Source: Cryobacterium roopkundense (lineage in GTDB: Bacteria; Actinomycetota; Actinomycetes; Actinomycetales; Microbacteriaceae). Taken from it: a stretch of 64,000 nucleotides of DNA. The stretch is taken from the NCBI RefSeq assembly GCF_014200405.1, contig NZ_JACHBQ010000001.1, positions 930,001 to 994,000 on the forward strand, in the 5' to 3' direction. Under the pieces are notes generated by a model. The model did no database searches. It worked only from the letters and a program-made list of their open reading frames with translations, and was not told the origin of the DNA. Shown here in pieces: positions 8,296-17,592 of the stretch (the first letter of the stretch is position 1; each line of letters starts with the position of its first letter). A program made the translations under genes and the position numbers.

Positions 8296-9333
8296 GTGAA
8301 ATTCGCGCGCACATGGATCTTTCCCATCCTGCGATTGCTCGTCATAGCGTTGATAGCGGTGGCCCTCGTCAAGCTCGCGTTCTTCCCCGATGGCGCCGAG
8401 GCGAGCGACCCGGCTCAGCCCACGGGCCAGATCGTCGAACCGCAGATTCCCGTCGCTCTGGGCACCATCACGAACAACGTGACGCTCACGGCCACGGTGA
8501 GCGCCGATGCCGCGCTTCCCGTGAAGGCCACGGCCGTCGGCACCGTCGACGAGCTCTTCGTTGCAGCCGGCACGCCCGTTACCGCGGGCGACAAGATCTA
8601 CGACATTCGGGTCGAGACCATCAAGGATCCGGTCGAAACAACGGATGCCCTCGGCCAGGTCACGATGACCCAGCCCAAACCGGTGATCACCTTCTCCAAG
8701 GTGCTCGCGCCGACCACGGGTGTGCTGAGCTCGCTCACCGTGATTCATGGTCAGGCGGTGGCGGTGGGCGATGCGACGGGACAGGTCGCGCCGCCGAGCT
8801 TCTCGGCGAGCGGTTCGCTCAGCCCCGACCAGCAGTATCGCCTGCAGACCCGGCCGACAGAGGCATCCGTTACCATCACCAACGGACCGGCGCCGTTCAC
8901 CTGCACGGGACTCACTGTGAGCACGCCGCTCGCGGGCGCGGCAGCAGAACCGGCCGCCGGAGCGGACGGCCAGACCGGCGGCACAACGGTGACCTGCGCC
9001 ATCCCGGCCGACGTGGTCGTGTTCTCCGGCCTGGCCGCCAAGATCACCATTGCGGCCGGGCAGGCCGACGACGTGCTCGTGGTTCCCACGACCGCCGTCG
9101 AAGGCTCGGCCGCGACCGGAGTGATCTGGTTCGTGCTGCCTGACGGCACGACGGAGGAACGCCCGGTGACGCTCGGCATGACAGACGGCACGAGCGTCCA
9201 GATCATTGACGGTGTCGCTGAGGGCGACATGGTGAATGAATTCGTCCCCGGCGCCGTGCCGCCGGCACCCGACGGGTGCATCACCCAGCCGGACGGCAGC
9301 GTGACGTGCATGGGCGGCGGGTACGCGCAGTGA
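8296..9333 (+). CDS. Membrane-anchored periplasmic-adaptor-like subunit of a MacAB-type transporter
   Basis: A 345-residue protein starting at GTG with one hydrophobic anchor near residues 8-29. The exported part has two hybrid-motif halves around residues 53-90 (TATVSADAALPVKATAVGTVDELFVA, read in part) and around 130-165, resembling the lipoyl/hybrid and beta-barrel domains of HlyD/MacA adaptors. A C-terminal beta-barrel stretch ends in a Cys-containing tail. The GTG is chosen because the hydrophobic anchor begins just after it. A TACGAT hexamer at 8243-8248 could be its -10. It overlaps the ATPase gene, so all three subunits are co-translated. The cargo is unknown. Confidence 0.8.
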   Translation: MKFARTWIFPILRLLVIALIAVALVKLAFFPDGAEASDPAQPTGQIVEPQIPVALGTITNNVTLTATVSADAALPVKATAVGTVDELFVAAGTPVTAGDKIYDIRVETIKDPVETTDALGQVTMTQPKPVITFSKVLAPTTGVLSSLTVIHGQAVAVGDATGQVAPPSFSASGSLSPDQQYRLQTRPTEASVTITNGPAPFTCTGLTVSTPLAGAAAEPAAGADGQTGGTTVTCAIPADVVVFSGLAAKITIAAGQADDVLVVPTTAVEGSAATGVIWFVLPDGTTEERPVTLGMTDGTSVQIIDGVAEGDMVNEFVPGAVPPAPDGCITQPDGSVTCMGGGYAQ

Positions 9334-10031
9334 CACTGCTGCACCTCGAGGGAGTCACGAGAACTGTTGATCTCGTCGATGCCCCTCCCCTCACCATCCT
9401 CTCCGGCGTCGACCTCGACGTGGACGACGGCGACCGGGTGTCGATCGTGGGACGTTCGGGTTCGGGCAAGACGACGCTGCTGAATCTGCTCGGGCTGTTG
9501 GACAACCCCACGACCGGTGTGATGCTCTTCGACGCCCGCCCAGTGCAGTCGTTCTCGTCGGCCGAACGCGACCGCGTACGCGGCCGGCACGTGGGATTCA
9601 TCTTCCAACAGTTCAACCTCTTGCAGGGCCGCACCGCGCTCGAAAACGTGATGACCCCGCTGCTCTATGCGCAGGGCCGCCAATTCTGGCAGCGCTCGCG
9701 CATCGCCGCCGAGATGCTCGAGCGCGTGGGCCTCGGTGACCGGCTGGGCACCATGCCCGACCGGCTCTCCGGCGGTGAGCAGCAACGCGTTGCCATTGCG
9801 CGTTCGCTCGTGCGTGGTCCGCGGTTGATCCTCGCCGATGAGCCAACGGGGGCCCTCGACCTCGAGACCGGCGCGGCGGTCATGGACCTCATCGACGAGG
9901 TCGCCCTCGCCTCCGGGGCCGCCCTCGTCACGATCACTCACGACCCGGCCATTGCGGCGCGAGCCACCCGACACCTCCGGCTCGACCACGGCGTCTTGCA
10001 GACCGCCCCGAACATTCCCGTGGCGGCATGA
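9330..10031 (+). CDS. ABC transporter ATP-binding protein, MacB/LolD class
   Basis: A 233-residue nucleotide-binding subunit. Walker A is GRSGSGKTT near residue 44, the Q-loop is FIFQQFNLL, the ABC signature is [16 protein letters not shown], and Walker B is [12 protein letters not shown]. This set, with the EPTGALD form, is typical of LolD/FtsE/MacB-class ATPases that drive mechanotransmission-type exporters. The GTG start overlaps the adaptor stop (GTGA). It partners the FtsX-like permease encoded immediately downstream. Confidence 0.93.
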   Translation: MTLLHLEGVTRTVDLVDAPPLTILSGVDLDVDDGDRVSIVGRSGSGKTTLLNLLGLLDNPTTGVMLFDARPVQSFSSAERDRVRGRHVGFIFQQFNLLQGRTALENVMTPLLYAQGRQFWQRSRIAAEMLERVGLGDRLGTMPDRLSGGEQQRVAIARSLVRGPRLILADEPTGALDLETGAAVMDLIDEVALASGAALVTITHDPAIAARATRHLRLDHGVLQTAPNIPVAA

Positions 10032-11263
10032 ACCGGCTGATGACGAGCCTCGTCGGCTCCTTTGTGGAGGCCTGGCAGGAACTTCGCATCCACCGCACGC
10101 GTGTGATGCTCTCTCTGATCGGCGTGGCCGTGGCCGTCTGTGCGATCACGACGGTCGTGGGCCTCGGCGCCGTGGCCGAACAGGCCACGATCGAGCAAAG
10201 CGAGCGCCAGGGCGGGCGCCCGGCGAGCCTCGCGCTCTACGCCCAGATGAGCGACGGCACCGCGCCGCCCGAAGCGACCATGCAGGACGCCTGGACGAGT
10301 GTGATCGCCCGGTACAAGATCACCTACGCGAGCCGGGTAATCAACGCCAACCAGACCGTGCAGTTCACGGATGGCGCCGCGCCAGTGAACGTGATCGGCG
10401 TCGACCGGGAGTACGGTACCATGCACCGCATGACGCTCAGCGAGGGCACCTGGTTCAGCGAGCGCGACGCAGTGCGGCTCGCACCCGCGGTGCTCGTCAA
10501 CTCGGTGTTCTACGACCGCATCGGCCGCCCAAACCTCGCGACCCACCCCACGACCACCCTCGTGGGGGCGCAGAACACGACGGCCGTGATCACGGGCGTC
10601 TACCCGTCGGCCACCTGGGACACGTTCCCGGCGATGTATATGCTCTACGACACGCTCGCGGCGCTGTCCGTCGACGCTCCAGTCGACCCGATGGGTTACG
10701 GTGCTCCGGCTCCGCAATACGAGATGTGGGTTCCGCCAGACCTCGCCGAGGAACTCACCGTCGCCGTGCAGCGTGACGTACAGGCCGCACTGGGCACCGG
10801 CGCCACCGCCCAGATCAACCGCCAGGACTACGCGAGCTTCAACGGCGACCCGTACCTTCCCCTCAAACTCATGGTCGGAGGGGTGGCGGGCCTCGTCTTG
10901 TTGCTCGGGGCCCTCGGCCTGGTGAACATCGCTCTGGTCACGCTCAAGCAGCGCATCAGGGAGATCGGCATTCGGCGGAGCTTCGGGGCGACCGCCGGGC
11001 GGGTCTTCTTCGCCGTGATGATGGAGAGCGTCGTGGCCACTGTGGTCGCCGGTGTGGTGGGCGTGATCGCCGCAGTGCTCATCGTGAAAAATCCGTGGCT
11101 GGAGGACCTCATCGGGCAGGGACAGGTCACCGAGTTCCCGGCCTTCCCTGTCGAAGCGGCGATCCTCGGCCTGGTCTGCGCCACCGTCGTGGGCGCGCTC
11201 GCGGGGCTGGTGCCGGCGCTCGTGGCCGTGCGGGTCAAAGTGATCGACGCCATCCGCTACTGA
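10028..11263 (+). CDS. ABC transporter permease, MacB/FtsX-like
   Basis: A 411-residue permease. It has one N-terminal transmembrane helix near residues 28-50, a large extracytoplasmic MacB-PCD domain (about residues 55-280), and three C-terminal helices in the FtsX domain (about 285-400) containing REIGIRRSFGATAGRVFF, the conserved coupling helix. Its ATG overlaps the ATPase stop. Together with the two upstream genes it forms a complete type-VII ABC exporter or cell-envelope stress device in a Gram-positive background; the substrate is unknown. Confidence 0.92.
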   Translation: MNRLMTSLVGSFVEAWQELRIHRTRVMLSLIGVAVAVCAITTVVGLGAVAEQATIEQSERQGGRPASLALYAQMSDGTAPPEATMQDAWTSVIARYKITYASRVINANQTVQFTDGAAPVNVIGVDREYGTMHRMTLSEGTWFSERDAVRLAPAVLVNSVFYDRIGRPNLATHPTTTLVGAQNTTAVITGVYPSATWDTFPAMYMLYDTLAALSVDAPVDPMGYGAPAPQYEMWVPPDLAEELTVAVQRDVQAALGTGATAQINRQDYASFNGDPYLPLKLMVGGVAGLVLLLGALGLVNIALVTLKQRIREIGIRRSFGATAGRVFFAVMMESVVATVVAGVVGVIAAVLIVKNPWLEDLIGQGQVTEFPAFPVEAAILGLVCATVVGALAGLVPALVAVRVKVIDAIRY

Positions 11264-11291
11264 GTGCGGTGGATCGCGGCACAATATCTGG

Positions 11292-12088
11292 GTGAACGAC
11301 CCCGATCCACTCCCCGCCGGCCCCGGTCGGCCCCGGCCGGTACCGGATTCCCTGCTCGACGCTGCCTTCTTCGTCTTCGGGGGAGTCTCGGCCGTCTGGC
11401 TCGCGTTCCTGCTCCGGCAGGAGGGCTTCACGCTCGGGCGGGGCTAGATCTGGTTCTCGGTGTTCTACTGGGTGATGCTCGCCTACATCCTGCTGCCGCG
11501 CCTGCACCGCATCCTCACGCGCATCTACGTTCCCGACTACTTCATCGGTCGCGCCCGCAGGACTTCGCGCACCAGTAGGAAGTGGCCGGCAGTCCCGGTC
11601 GGCGCCACCATGTGCGGTTCTGGAGGTGTCCGACGGGGTGGCTGCTTCCCGGCAGGCGGCGGGCCGACTGGCTGGCTGCGGGTACCTACGACCGAAGCAT
11701 GGGCTTTTCGCTCTTCACGCTCCAGATCACACACAAGATCGACGCCCGAACGGACGTGGAACGAGACCATATCGTGGAGTCGGTAACGCACGGGAACGCC
11801 GTCGTTCGACTCACGACCATTCGGGACTTCTCCACGGAATACCACGCGCGCAACGGGGGAGGGGACGCCATCGAAACGGATGGCGACCTGCCGGTTCTCG
11901 ACCTGCGTCTCGTTCGTCCCCTGGCCGGCTTCAACGCCCTGCCCAGCGACAGTCGGGATGCCCGCCCGGGGGCGACGATTCTCGGTGCCGTGCTTGTCGG
12001 GGGCCGGGCGCTCGTCGCTGGCGCGCTCCTCGTGACGCTGCTGCTCTCGTGGCAGGAGCTCACGACAGAGCGGGCCCCGAAGAAATAG
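11292..12088 (+). pseudogene. Decayed LssY-C-type membrane protein gene
   Basis: The GTG at 11292, six bases after CACAAT, opens a frame encoding PDSLLDAAFFVFGGVSAVWL and other hydrophobic segments. It hits an in-frame TAG at 11445, then continues through IWFSVFYWVMLAYILLPRLH up to DYFIGRA. After about 11550 the coherent coding moves to another frame: RPQDFAHQ, then TAG at 11576, then VAGSPGRRHHVRFW and WLAAGTYDRSMGFSLFTLQ up to 12088. The latter part resembles the LssY C-terminal domain. From memory of the family, some 60-70 residues are missing at the frame junction, suggesting an internal deletion. Two nonsense codons plus a frame change make a functional product unlikely. Gene identity rests on recognition, not alignment. 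Confidence 0.7.
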
Positions 12089-12090
12089 CT

Positions 12091-12393
12091 GTGCTCTCGC
12101 TCGCCACCGCCGTGCTGGCCGGCTTTGTCGCTGCCGAACTCTCGCTCGCCGTGCTCGTGTTCAGGGGGCGCAACTGGGCCCGGGTCCTGGCAATGGCGCT
12201 GAGCGGCCTTGCCGTCATCGGCCAGGCGGCTGCCGTCGTGGAGGGAGGCCCCCGCATCAGCCTCGCCACGAATCTCACCGGGCTGTCGCTCGACGTGCTG
12301 TTGATCCTGGCCTTGTCGAGCGAACGGGCCCGTGTCTACGCCAAGCGCGGGCAGGGTCTCGGCCGTTCCGGGCCGACGCGCGAGGCCGGCTGA
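12091..12393 (+). CDS. Small hydrophobic protein, possibly the detached C-terminus of the upstream pseudogene
   Basis: From GTG 12091 the frame encodes 100 residues with three hydrophobic stretches (near residues 2-24, 31-50 and 60-78) and a basic tail. It begins 2 nt after the upstream frame ends, and the same frame is also open upstream without a stop. Because intact LssY-C-type proteins can end in such hydrophobic helices, this may be the last part of the decayed gene separated by a second frameshift. It could instead be a real small membrane protein. No ribosome-binding site was found, which favours the remnant reading. Confidence 0.4.
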   Translation: MLSLATAVLAGFVAAELSLAVLVFRGRNWARVLAMALSGLAVIGQAAAVVEGGPRISLATNLTGLSLDVLLILALSSERARVYAKRGQGLGRSGPTREAG

Positions 12394-12478
12394 GCCCCCG
12401 GCGCGATCCTGGGACCAACCGCAGGTGCGCTGGGCGTGGGCTCACCGGGAACCGGCGGCGCACCGGTACCGTGGGAGC

Positions 12479-15343
12479 ATGGCAACGAGCACAAAGTCGA
12501 CCGGTCGACCCCGCAGCACCCCTGCACGGGGAGCACCGGCGCGCAAGCCTGCCGCCAAGACCCCGACCGCGAAAACTGTGAAGTTCACCGAAACCGAGGT
12601 GAAGCCGAGCATGGGCGCCCGCATGTGGATGGGACTCGCCCACGTCACCGGCGGCGCCGCGCGCGCTCTCGGCCCCGAGCAGCTGTCAAAGGCGGAACGA
12701 CGCGATGGGCTGCCGTTCTTCCTTGTGCTGCTCGCCATCGCTGGGGCAGTGGTCGAGTGGTTCCTGATCAACAACGCTGTCGCGCAGAACTTCGACGCCT
12801 ACACGTTCGGCGGGCTCTTCGGCCGCGTGGCCTTCGCCCTCCCCGTCATCATGCTGATCTTCGCGGTCTGGCTGTTCCGCAAACCGAGTTCTGTACACGA
12901 CAACGGACGTATCGGCATCGGGCTGACCCTGCTCCTGGTGTCGGTGTCTGGACTCTGCCACATTTTCGGCGGCCAGCCGGAGCCGAGCGAGGGCATGAAC
13001 GTTCTCGCCCTGTCCGGCGGCGTGATCGGCTGGATGATCGCTGCTCCGCTGATCATGCTCACCACCTCCGTGGGCGCGTCGATCGTGGTGATCCTGCTGC
13101 TCGTGCTGAGCCTGTTCATCATCACCAAGACCCCTCCGAACCGAGTCGGTGCCCGGTCGCGCGAGCTCTACACGTGGCTCTTCGGCGCCCAGCTCCCCGA
13201 CGACGACGAGCGCGCGGCCAGCAAGGACGCCAGGAGCAACAAGACGGCCAAGACGGAGAAGATCGAGAAGACCGAACAGGTCGAGCTAGACGGCGTCGAC
13301 GGCGACACGGGGGCCTTGCCCTGGTGGCGTCGGAACAACAGCCAGCGCGAGGTAGACCCCGACTTCAGCAGCGCCGTGACATCCGAAAAGGGCCAGGCCG
13401 ACGACGACCACGCCGCCGACCCGCTCGGGGTGTTGCTGGGCGGGGACAAGTCCCGCGGCGGATTCGACACTCCGATCGAGAACGCCGCCGAAGGCGCCGC
13501 GACGGCTGCCGACGATCACTACGGCACTGAAGTCCTCGAAGACCTGCGCCGGGCGGAGCTGGCCGTCAAGCGGTTCACGGGCGAGATCGACCTCTCTAAG
13601 CGCGTATCCACCGGCCTGCACTCCGATGACCCGGCGGGCCTCACCGAGGTCATACCCGAGTACGCGGCGGCCGCCGGGCAATCGGAAACTGGCGAGTTTC
13701 AGGAGCAGAGCCAGCCGGAATCGAACGTTCCCTATGTCGTGCCGTCGGCAGCCACGCTCACCGCCGGGCCGCCGGCCAAGGCCCGATCGGCCGCCAACGA
13801 CGTGATCGTCAAGTCGATCACCGAGGTGCTGCGCCAGTTCGGCGTAGATGCCAAGGTCACGGGCTTCTCGCGCGGTCCCACCGTCACCCAGTACGAGATC
13901 GAGCTTGGCCCGGGTGTCAAGGTCGAACGGGTGACGGCCCTGAGCAAGAATCTCTCCTACGCCGTCGCATCGAACGAGGTGCGCATTCTGTCGCCGATCC
14001 CCGGCAAGAGTGCGATCGGCATCGAAATTCCCAACACCGACCGGGAAATCGTCACCCTCGGCGACGTGCTCCGGTCTCCGGTGGCGACCAACAGCACTCA
14101 CCCCATGACCATCGGCGTCGGAAAAGACGTGGGTGGCGGCTTCGTGCTCGCGAACCTCGCGAAGATGCCCCACCTGCTCGTGGCAGGCTCCACAGGCTCT
14201 GGTAAGTCGAGCTTCGTGAACTCCATGATCACGAGCCTGCTCATGCGATCCAAGCCGAGCGATGTTCGCATGGTGCTCATCGACCCGAAGCGCGTGGAAC
14301 TCGCCGCGTACGCCGGCGTTCCCCACCTGATCACACCCATCATCACGAACCCCAAGAAGGCGGCGGAAGCGCTGCAGTGGGTCGTGAAAGAGATGGACAT
14401 GCGTTATGATGACCTCGCGAGCTTCGGGTTTCGCCACATCGACGACTTTAACAAGGCCGTCGTCGGCGGTGAGATCGTTCTGCCGGTCGGCAGCGAACGA
14501 AAGCTCAAGCCCTACCCGTATCTCCTCGTCGTCGTCGACGAGCTCGCAGACCTGATGATGGTTGCACCGAGAGATGTCGAAGATTCGATCGTGCGCATCA
14601 CGCAGCTCGCGCGGGCATCCGGTATCCACCTCGTGCTCGCGACGCAGCGCCCCAGTGTCGACGTTGTCACCGGCCTGATCAAGGCCAACGTGCCCTCGCG
14701 GCTCGCCTTCGCCGTGACGAGCGTGACGGACTCCCGAGTGATCCTCGACCAGCCGGGAGCCGACAAGCTCATCGGCCAGGGCGACGCGCTCTTCCTGCCG
14801 ATGGGTGCCTCCAAGGCCATCCGCGTTCAGGGCGCGTGGGTGACCGAAGACGAGATCGAAAAGGTTGTCAAGCACGTCACCAACCAGGCGCGCCCCGACT
14901 ACCGTCCGGACGTCTCCATGGTCGTGGCCCGCAAGGAGATCGACTCCGACATCGGCGACGACCTTGAGGTGCTCCTCGCCGCGGCGGAACTCGTGGTCTC
15001 CACGCAGTTCGGGTCCACGTCGATGCTGCAGCGCAAGCTGAGGGTTGGTTTCGCTAAGGCCGGGCGCCTGATGGACCTGCTCGAGTCCCGTGAGATCGTG
15101 GGACCGTCGGAGGGCTCAAAGGCGCGTGACGTACTCGTTTCGGCGGAGCAACTGCCGAGCGTGCTCGCCCGCCTGCGCGGCTCCGACGAGGAGCAGCACT
15201 CGAAGCAGGCCGCCGCGCCGGGCAACGAGCTGCCCGATCCGCGCTACGCCGACGACCCCGTGCACAAAATGTCACAGGGGTATCCTGAAGTAGAAGGCAG
15301 CTCTGAAGACGAAGATGCCTGGAATCTAACCGACAGGGACTGA
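12479..15343 (+). CDS. ftsK: DNA translocase FtsK/SpoIIIE family
   Basis: A 954-residue septal DNA pump that clears chromosome ends during division. The N-terminal part has about four transmembrane helices (residues ~80-230). A charged linker rich in Asp, Glu and Lys follows (~240-430). The RecA-like motor has Walker [11 protein letters not shown] near residue 573 and Walker [14 protein letters not shown] near residue 682. The C-terminal gamma winged-helix domain ([20 protein letters not shown]) reads chromosomal orienting sequences. The ATG is supported by TACCGT (12467-12472) ending six bases before it. The pgsA gene follows after 5 nt. Confidence 0.96.
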   Translation: MATSTKSTGRPRSTPARGAPARKPAAKTPTAKTVKFTETEVKPSMGARMWMGLAHVTGGAARALGPEQLSKAERRDGLPFFLVLLAIAGAVVEWFLINNAVAQNFDAYTFGGLFGRVAFALPVIMLIFAVWLFRKPSSVHDNGRIGIGLTLLLVSVSGLCHIFGGQPEPSEGMNVLALSGGVIGWMIAAPLIMLTTSVGASIVVILLLVLSLFIITKTPPNRVGARSRELYTWLFGAQLPDDDERAASKDARSNKTAKTEKIEKTEQVELDGVDGDTGALPWWRRNNSQREVDPDFSSAVTSEKGQADDDHAADPLGVLLGGDKSRGGFDTPIENAAEGAATAADDHYGTEVLEDLRRAELAVKRFTGEIDLSKRVSTGLHSDDPAGLTEVIPEYAAAAGQSETGEFQEQSQPESNVPYVVPSAATLTAGPPAKARSAANDVIVKSITEVLRQFGVDAKVTGFSRGPTVTQYEIELGPGVKVERVTALSKNLSYAVASNEVRILSPIPGKSAIGIEIPNTDREIVTLGDVLRSPVATNSTHPMTIGVGKDVGGGFVLANLAKMPHLLVAGSTGSGKSSFVNSMITSLLMRSKPSDVRMVLIDPKRVELAAYAGVPHLITPIITNPKKAAEALQWVVKEMDMRYDDLASFGFRHIDDFNKAVVGGEIVLPVGSERKLKPYPYLLVVVDELADLMMVAPRDVEDSIVRITQLARASGIHLVLATQRPSVDVVTGLIKANVPSRLAFAVTSVTDSRVILDQPGADKLIGQGDALFLPMGASKAIRVQGAWVTEDEIEKVVKHVTNQARPDYRPDVSMVVARKEIDSDIGDDLEVLLAAAELVVSTQFGSTSMLQRKLRVGFAKAGRLMDLLESREIVGPSEGSKARDVLVSAEQLPSVLARLRGSDEEQHSKQAAAPGNELPDPRYADDPVHKMSQGYPEVEGSSEDEDAWNLTDRD

Positions 15344-15348
15344 CTCGC

Positions 15349-15966
15349 ATGGCGACACCGCACGATCCCCTCGTCCGCCCCAGCAACTGGAACGTACCCA
15401 ACGCCATCACGGTCGTGCGCATCCTGCTGGCCCCGCTGTTCATCTGGATGCTCCTCGCCGACGGCGGTGCCGACGGCGCGTTGCGCTGGGCGGCCGCCAT
15501 CCTCTTCATCGTTGCCATCGCCACCGACGGCATCGACGGCGCCATCGCGAGAAAGCACAATCTCGTGACGGACCTCGGCAAATTGCTCGACCCGATCGCC
15601 GATAAGATCCTCACCGGGGGCGCCCTGGTCTGCCTGTCCATCTTGGGAGAGCTGCCCTGGTGGGTCACCATCGTGATCCTGGTTCGCGAAATAGGAATCA
15701 CGGTGTTCAGGTTTGTCATGCTGCGCGACCGGGTGATCCCCGCGAGTCGCGGCGGCAAACTCAAGACCGTGGCGCAATCCGTGGCGATCTCGACGGCGCT
15801 GCTGCCGCTCTGGCTCGTGTTCGGCGACGAGCCGATGCACTGGGTGAACACCGTATTGATGTCGATCGCGTTCGTGCTCACCGTCGTCTCGGGCATCGAC
15901 TACCTTGTGTCCGCCTGGCGGGAAAATTCGAAACTCCGGAATTCTGCGCAGGGCCAGAGTGCCTGA
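15349..15966 (+). CDS. pgsA: CDP-diacylglycerol-glycerol-3-phosphate 3-phosphatidyltransferase
   Basis: A 205-residue integral membrane enzyme that makes phosphatidylglycerol phosphate. The CDP-alcohol phosphotransferase motif DGxxAR(x8)Gxxx(D)xxxD is present as DGIDGAIARKHNLVTDLGK followed by LLDPIADK, near residues 63-90. About five transmembrane helices are predicted. It sits between ftsK and cinA, and its end overlaps the cinA start by 8 bp, the standard actinobacterial ftsK-pgsA-cinA-clgR order. Confidence 0.95.
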   Translation: MATPHDPLVRPSNWNVPNAITVVRILLAPLFIWMLLADGGADGALRWAAAILFIVAIATDGIDGAIARKHNLVTDLGKLLDPIADKILTGGALVCLSILGELPWWVTIVILVREIGITVFRFVMLRDRVIPASRGGKLKTVAQSVAISTALLPLWLVFGDEPMHWVNTVLMSIAFVLTVVSGIDYLVSAWRENSKLRNSAQGQSA

Positions 15967-16489
15967 CCCTGCTCCGACCGAGGCGAACGCGAGCGACGAC
16001 GCAACGGCCGAGCTTATCGCCGAACTCACGGCCGCCCATTACAGCATCGCCGTGGCCGAGTCACTGACGGGAGGACTTCTTGTGGCAGAGCTCGTGCGGG
16101 TACCCGGGGCATCCGCTGTGGTGAACGGGGGACTGGTCGCTTACAACTCCGAACTGAAGCGGACCCTGCTCGGTGTCGACTCGAGCGTGCTCAACGTGCA
16201 CGGCCCTGTACACCCCGATGTCGCCAAGCTCATGGCGATCGGGGTGCGCACGACCCTGGCCGTGAATGGGGAACGGGCGTCCATCGGGTTGTCCACCACC
16301 GGTGTGGCGGGTCCCGGACCTCAGGGCGGGCACGAGGCCGGCACCGTCTACATCGGGTTGTCGAAGGGCACGGGTTCCTGGGCGATCCCACTCCAGTTGA
16401 CCGGCGATCGTACGGCGATTCGGGCGGAGACCGTGACCAGGGCAATCGAGGCTGTGCGTGAGCTGATAGCCCGGGATACGGCGGAATAG
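15959..16489 (+). CDS. cinA: CinA C-terminal-domain protein (nicotinamide-nucleotide amidohydrolase type)
   Basis: A 176-residue stand-alone CinA C-terminal domain. Signature blocks are AVAESLTGGLLVAELVRVPGAS near residues 31-52 (read in part) and STTGVAGPGPQGGHEAGTVYIG near residue 105 (read in part), matching PncC/CinA deamidases. PncC-type enzymes hydrolyse NMN to NaMN in NAD salvage. The N-terminal MoCF-like domain of full CinA is absent, as is common in actinobacteria. The GTG start lies inside the end of pgsA, implying coupling. Confidence 0.9.
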   Translation: MPDPAPTEANASDDATAELIAELTAAHYSIAVAESLTGGLLVAELVRVPGASAVVNGGLVAYNSELKRTLLGVDSSVLNVHGPVHPDVAKLMAIGVRTTLAVNGERASIGLSTTGVAGPGPQGGHEAGTVYIGLSKGTGSWAIPLQLTGDRTAIRAETVTRAIEAVRELIARDTAE

Positions 16490-16558
16490 ATCATGTTACG
16501 TCTGGGTTACATCGAGCACATTAACAAGAAAAGTCCAGTCCCCCTCGATAGTCTCATG

Positions 16559-16586
16559 TTGTCGGAACCGCTAAGCGGCGTAAAAT
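16559..16586 (+). promoter_or_regulatory. clgR promoter with palindromic candidate operator
   Basis: TTGTCG (16559-16564) and TAAAAT (16581-16586) are separated by 16 bp. Inside the spacer lies the perfect palindrome CCGCT-A-AGCGG (16568-16578). ClgR family operators contain CGCT/AGCG half-sites, so autoregulation by ClgR is plausible. The transcript would have a leader of about 55 nt before the ATG at 16648. Confidence 0.55.
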
Positions 16587-16647
16587 GTCCGATGAACTAC
16601 AAACCGGTTCTATCGAGTACGTTGACAGGCAAAAGAAGGAGGTTCCG

Positions 16648-16956
16648 ATGATTCTTGTTCGTCAGGAAATCGGCGATGTGCTCAGGGACTTCCGCCTGCA
16701 AAAAGGTAGAACTCTTCGACAGGTCGCAAGTAAAGCAAGCGTTGCGCTCGGCTACCTCAGCGAGGTAGAGCGCGGACAGAAAGAGGCCTCTTCGGAGATC
16801 CTCGCGTCCGTAGCGGATGCGCTTGACACCCCGATTTCAGTCATCATGCGTGAGGTCGGCGATCGACTCGCCGTCATAGAGGGGATCGATACGTTCCCCG
16901 ACACCGTTCCAGACGATTTCGGGGCCGCCTACGACCCAGGATTTCTGGTTCGCTAA
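16648..16956 (+). CDS. clgR: Xre-type HTH regulator ClgR
   Basis: A 102-residue regulator with one N-terminal helix-turn-helix (about residues 9-63), including RTLRQVASKASVALGYLSEVERGQKEAS read in part. This block is the ClgR hallmark; ClgR activates clpP/clpC and related proteolysis and stress genes in actinobacteria. The start at 16648 is chosen over an in-frame ATG at 16585, since the former has GAAGGAGG seven bases upstream and the latter lies inside the -10. Its position just after cinA is conserved. A strong terminator follows at 16986. Confidence 0.9.
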   Translation: MILVRQEIGDVLRDFRLQKGRTLRQVASKASVALGYLSEVERGQKEASSEILASVADALDTPISVIMREVGDRLAVIEGIDTFPDTVPDDFGAAYDPGFLVR

Positions 16957-16985
16957 ACCGATTCGACAACTCCAATCAACCGACG

Positions 16986-17023
16986 GATGCAGTGTGCTCA
17001 GAACGTGAGCGCACTGCATCTTT
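16986..17023 (+). terminator. Rho-independent terminator after clgR
   Basis: Arms 16986-17000 and 17006-17020 form a 15-bp stem with one G-T wobble and a 5-nt loop (GAACG), followed by TTT. It ends the clgR transcript and separates it from the DUF3046/recA group. Confidence 0.85.
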
Positions 17024-17066
17024 CGCGAAGGTAAGACGCTGGTTCTCGTTCGACGAAGGATGACGC

Positions 17067-17291
17067 ATGCGATTGAGTGAATTTCGCCGCGCCCTGGGCG
17101 AGGAGTTCGGTGACGCCTACGGCCGGGTGCTCACGAGCGATCTGGTGCTCGCCGCCCTCGGCGGTCGCACGGCCCAGGAAGCCCTCGACGCTGGCGTGCC
17201 GGCCCGCGACGTGTGGCAGGCGCTGTGCGCCGAAACCGACGTGCCCGAAAGCCGTCGTCACGGCGCTGGGCGGCCCGCCGCCCGCGCCTAG
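17067..17291 (+). CDS. DUF3046 family protein
   Basis: A 74-residue cytoplasmic protein beginning MRLSEFRRALGEEFG with DLVLAALGGRTAQEALDAGV (residues 28-47) in the middle, the DUF3046 pattern. A C-terminal tail rich in Arg and Ala is probably disordered. DUF3046 genes sit just upstream of recA in many actinobacteria, but no function is known. The start ATG gives the standard family N-terminus. Confidence 0.85.
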   Translation: MRLSEFRRALGEEFGDAYGRVLTSDLVLAALGGRTAQEALDAGVPARDVWQALCAETDVPESRRHGAGRPAARA

Positions 17292-17592
17292 CCTCCACGA
17301 CCTCGGTGCGGAATTGGCTGGGGCACATTCGACACGATGCTAAATAGGTGACGTCAATCCTCGAAGACGTGTTCGGTTGTTGCTAAGCTCCTCAACAGAG
17401 GTGGTCGCGGCGTTTTGTCCACTGTTCGTCGTTCTCCCGGCCCAGTGTCGGAGGGTCGGCGTACAGTCACTCAACGTCAGCGATACTCAGCAATTGCCTT
17501 GTCGAAAGCGAGCACGGGGCGTTCCCGAAACCGCGACGACAGCCTATAGGCGCCGAAACGCACGACCGAATGCATCATCAGAGGAGACCATC
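17292..17592 (+). other. Non-coding recA upstream region with leader
   Basis: No gene is visible in these 301 bp. They hold an SOS-type operator at 17361-17376, a TAAGCT hexamer at 17384-17389 that may serve as a -10, and then about 190 nt of leader up to the recA ribosome-binding site. A TAAATA at 17341-17346 might be a second, upstream -10. Confidence 0.6.
17361..17376 (+). promoter_or_regulatory. LexA (SOS) box upstream of recA
   Basis: TCGAAGACGTGTTCGG fits the Gram-positive consensus CGAACRNRYGTTYG at 13 of 14 positions (the one mismatch is G for the inner C). It lies 8 nt before a candidate -10 (TAAGCT, 17384-17389) of recA, and lexA itself is encoded at 34 kb. Confidence 0.75.

Noticed and set aside
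9938..11431. Long reverse-strand frame opposite the permease genes
   Set aside because: Composition-driven; the forward frames have well-defined ABC motifs.
13286..14875. Long antisense reading frame opposite ftsK
   Set aside because: High-GC coding DNA keeps the antisense frame open; its translation matches no family I recognize and the sense frame is clearly FtsK.
16585..16647. Upstream start of clgR at 16585
   Set aside because: It falls in the -10 hexamer and has no binding site; 16648 has GAAGGAGG.
17377..17592. RecA N-terminal extension
   Set aside because: Not conserved, overlaps the leader and candidate -10; the ATG at 17593 has a good binding site.
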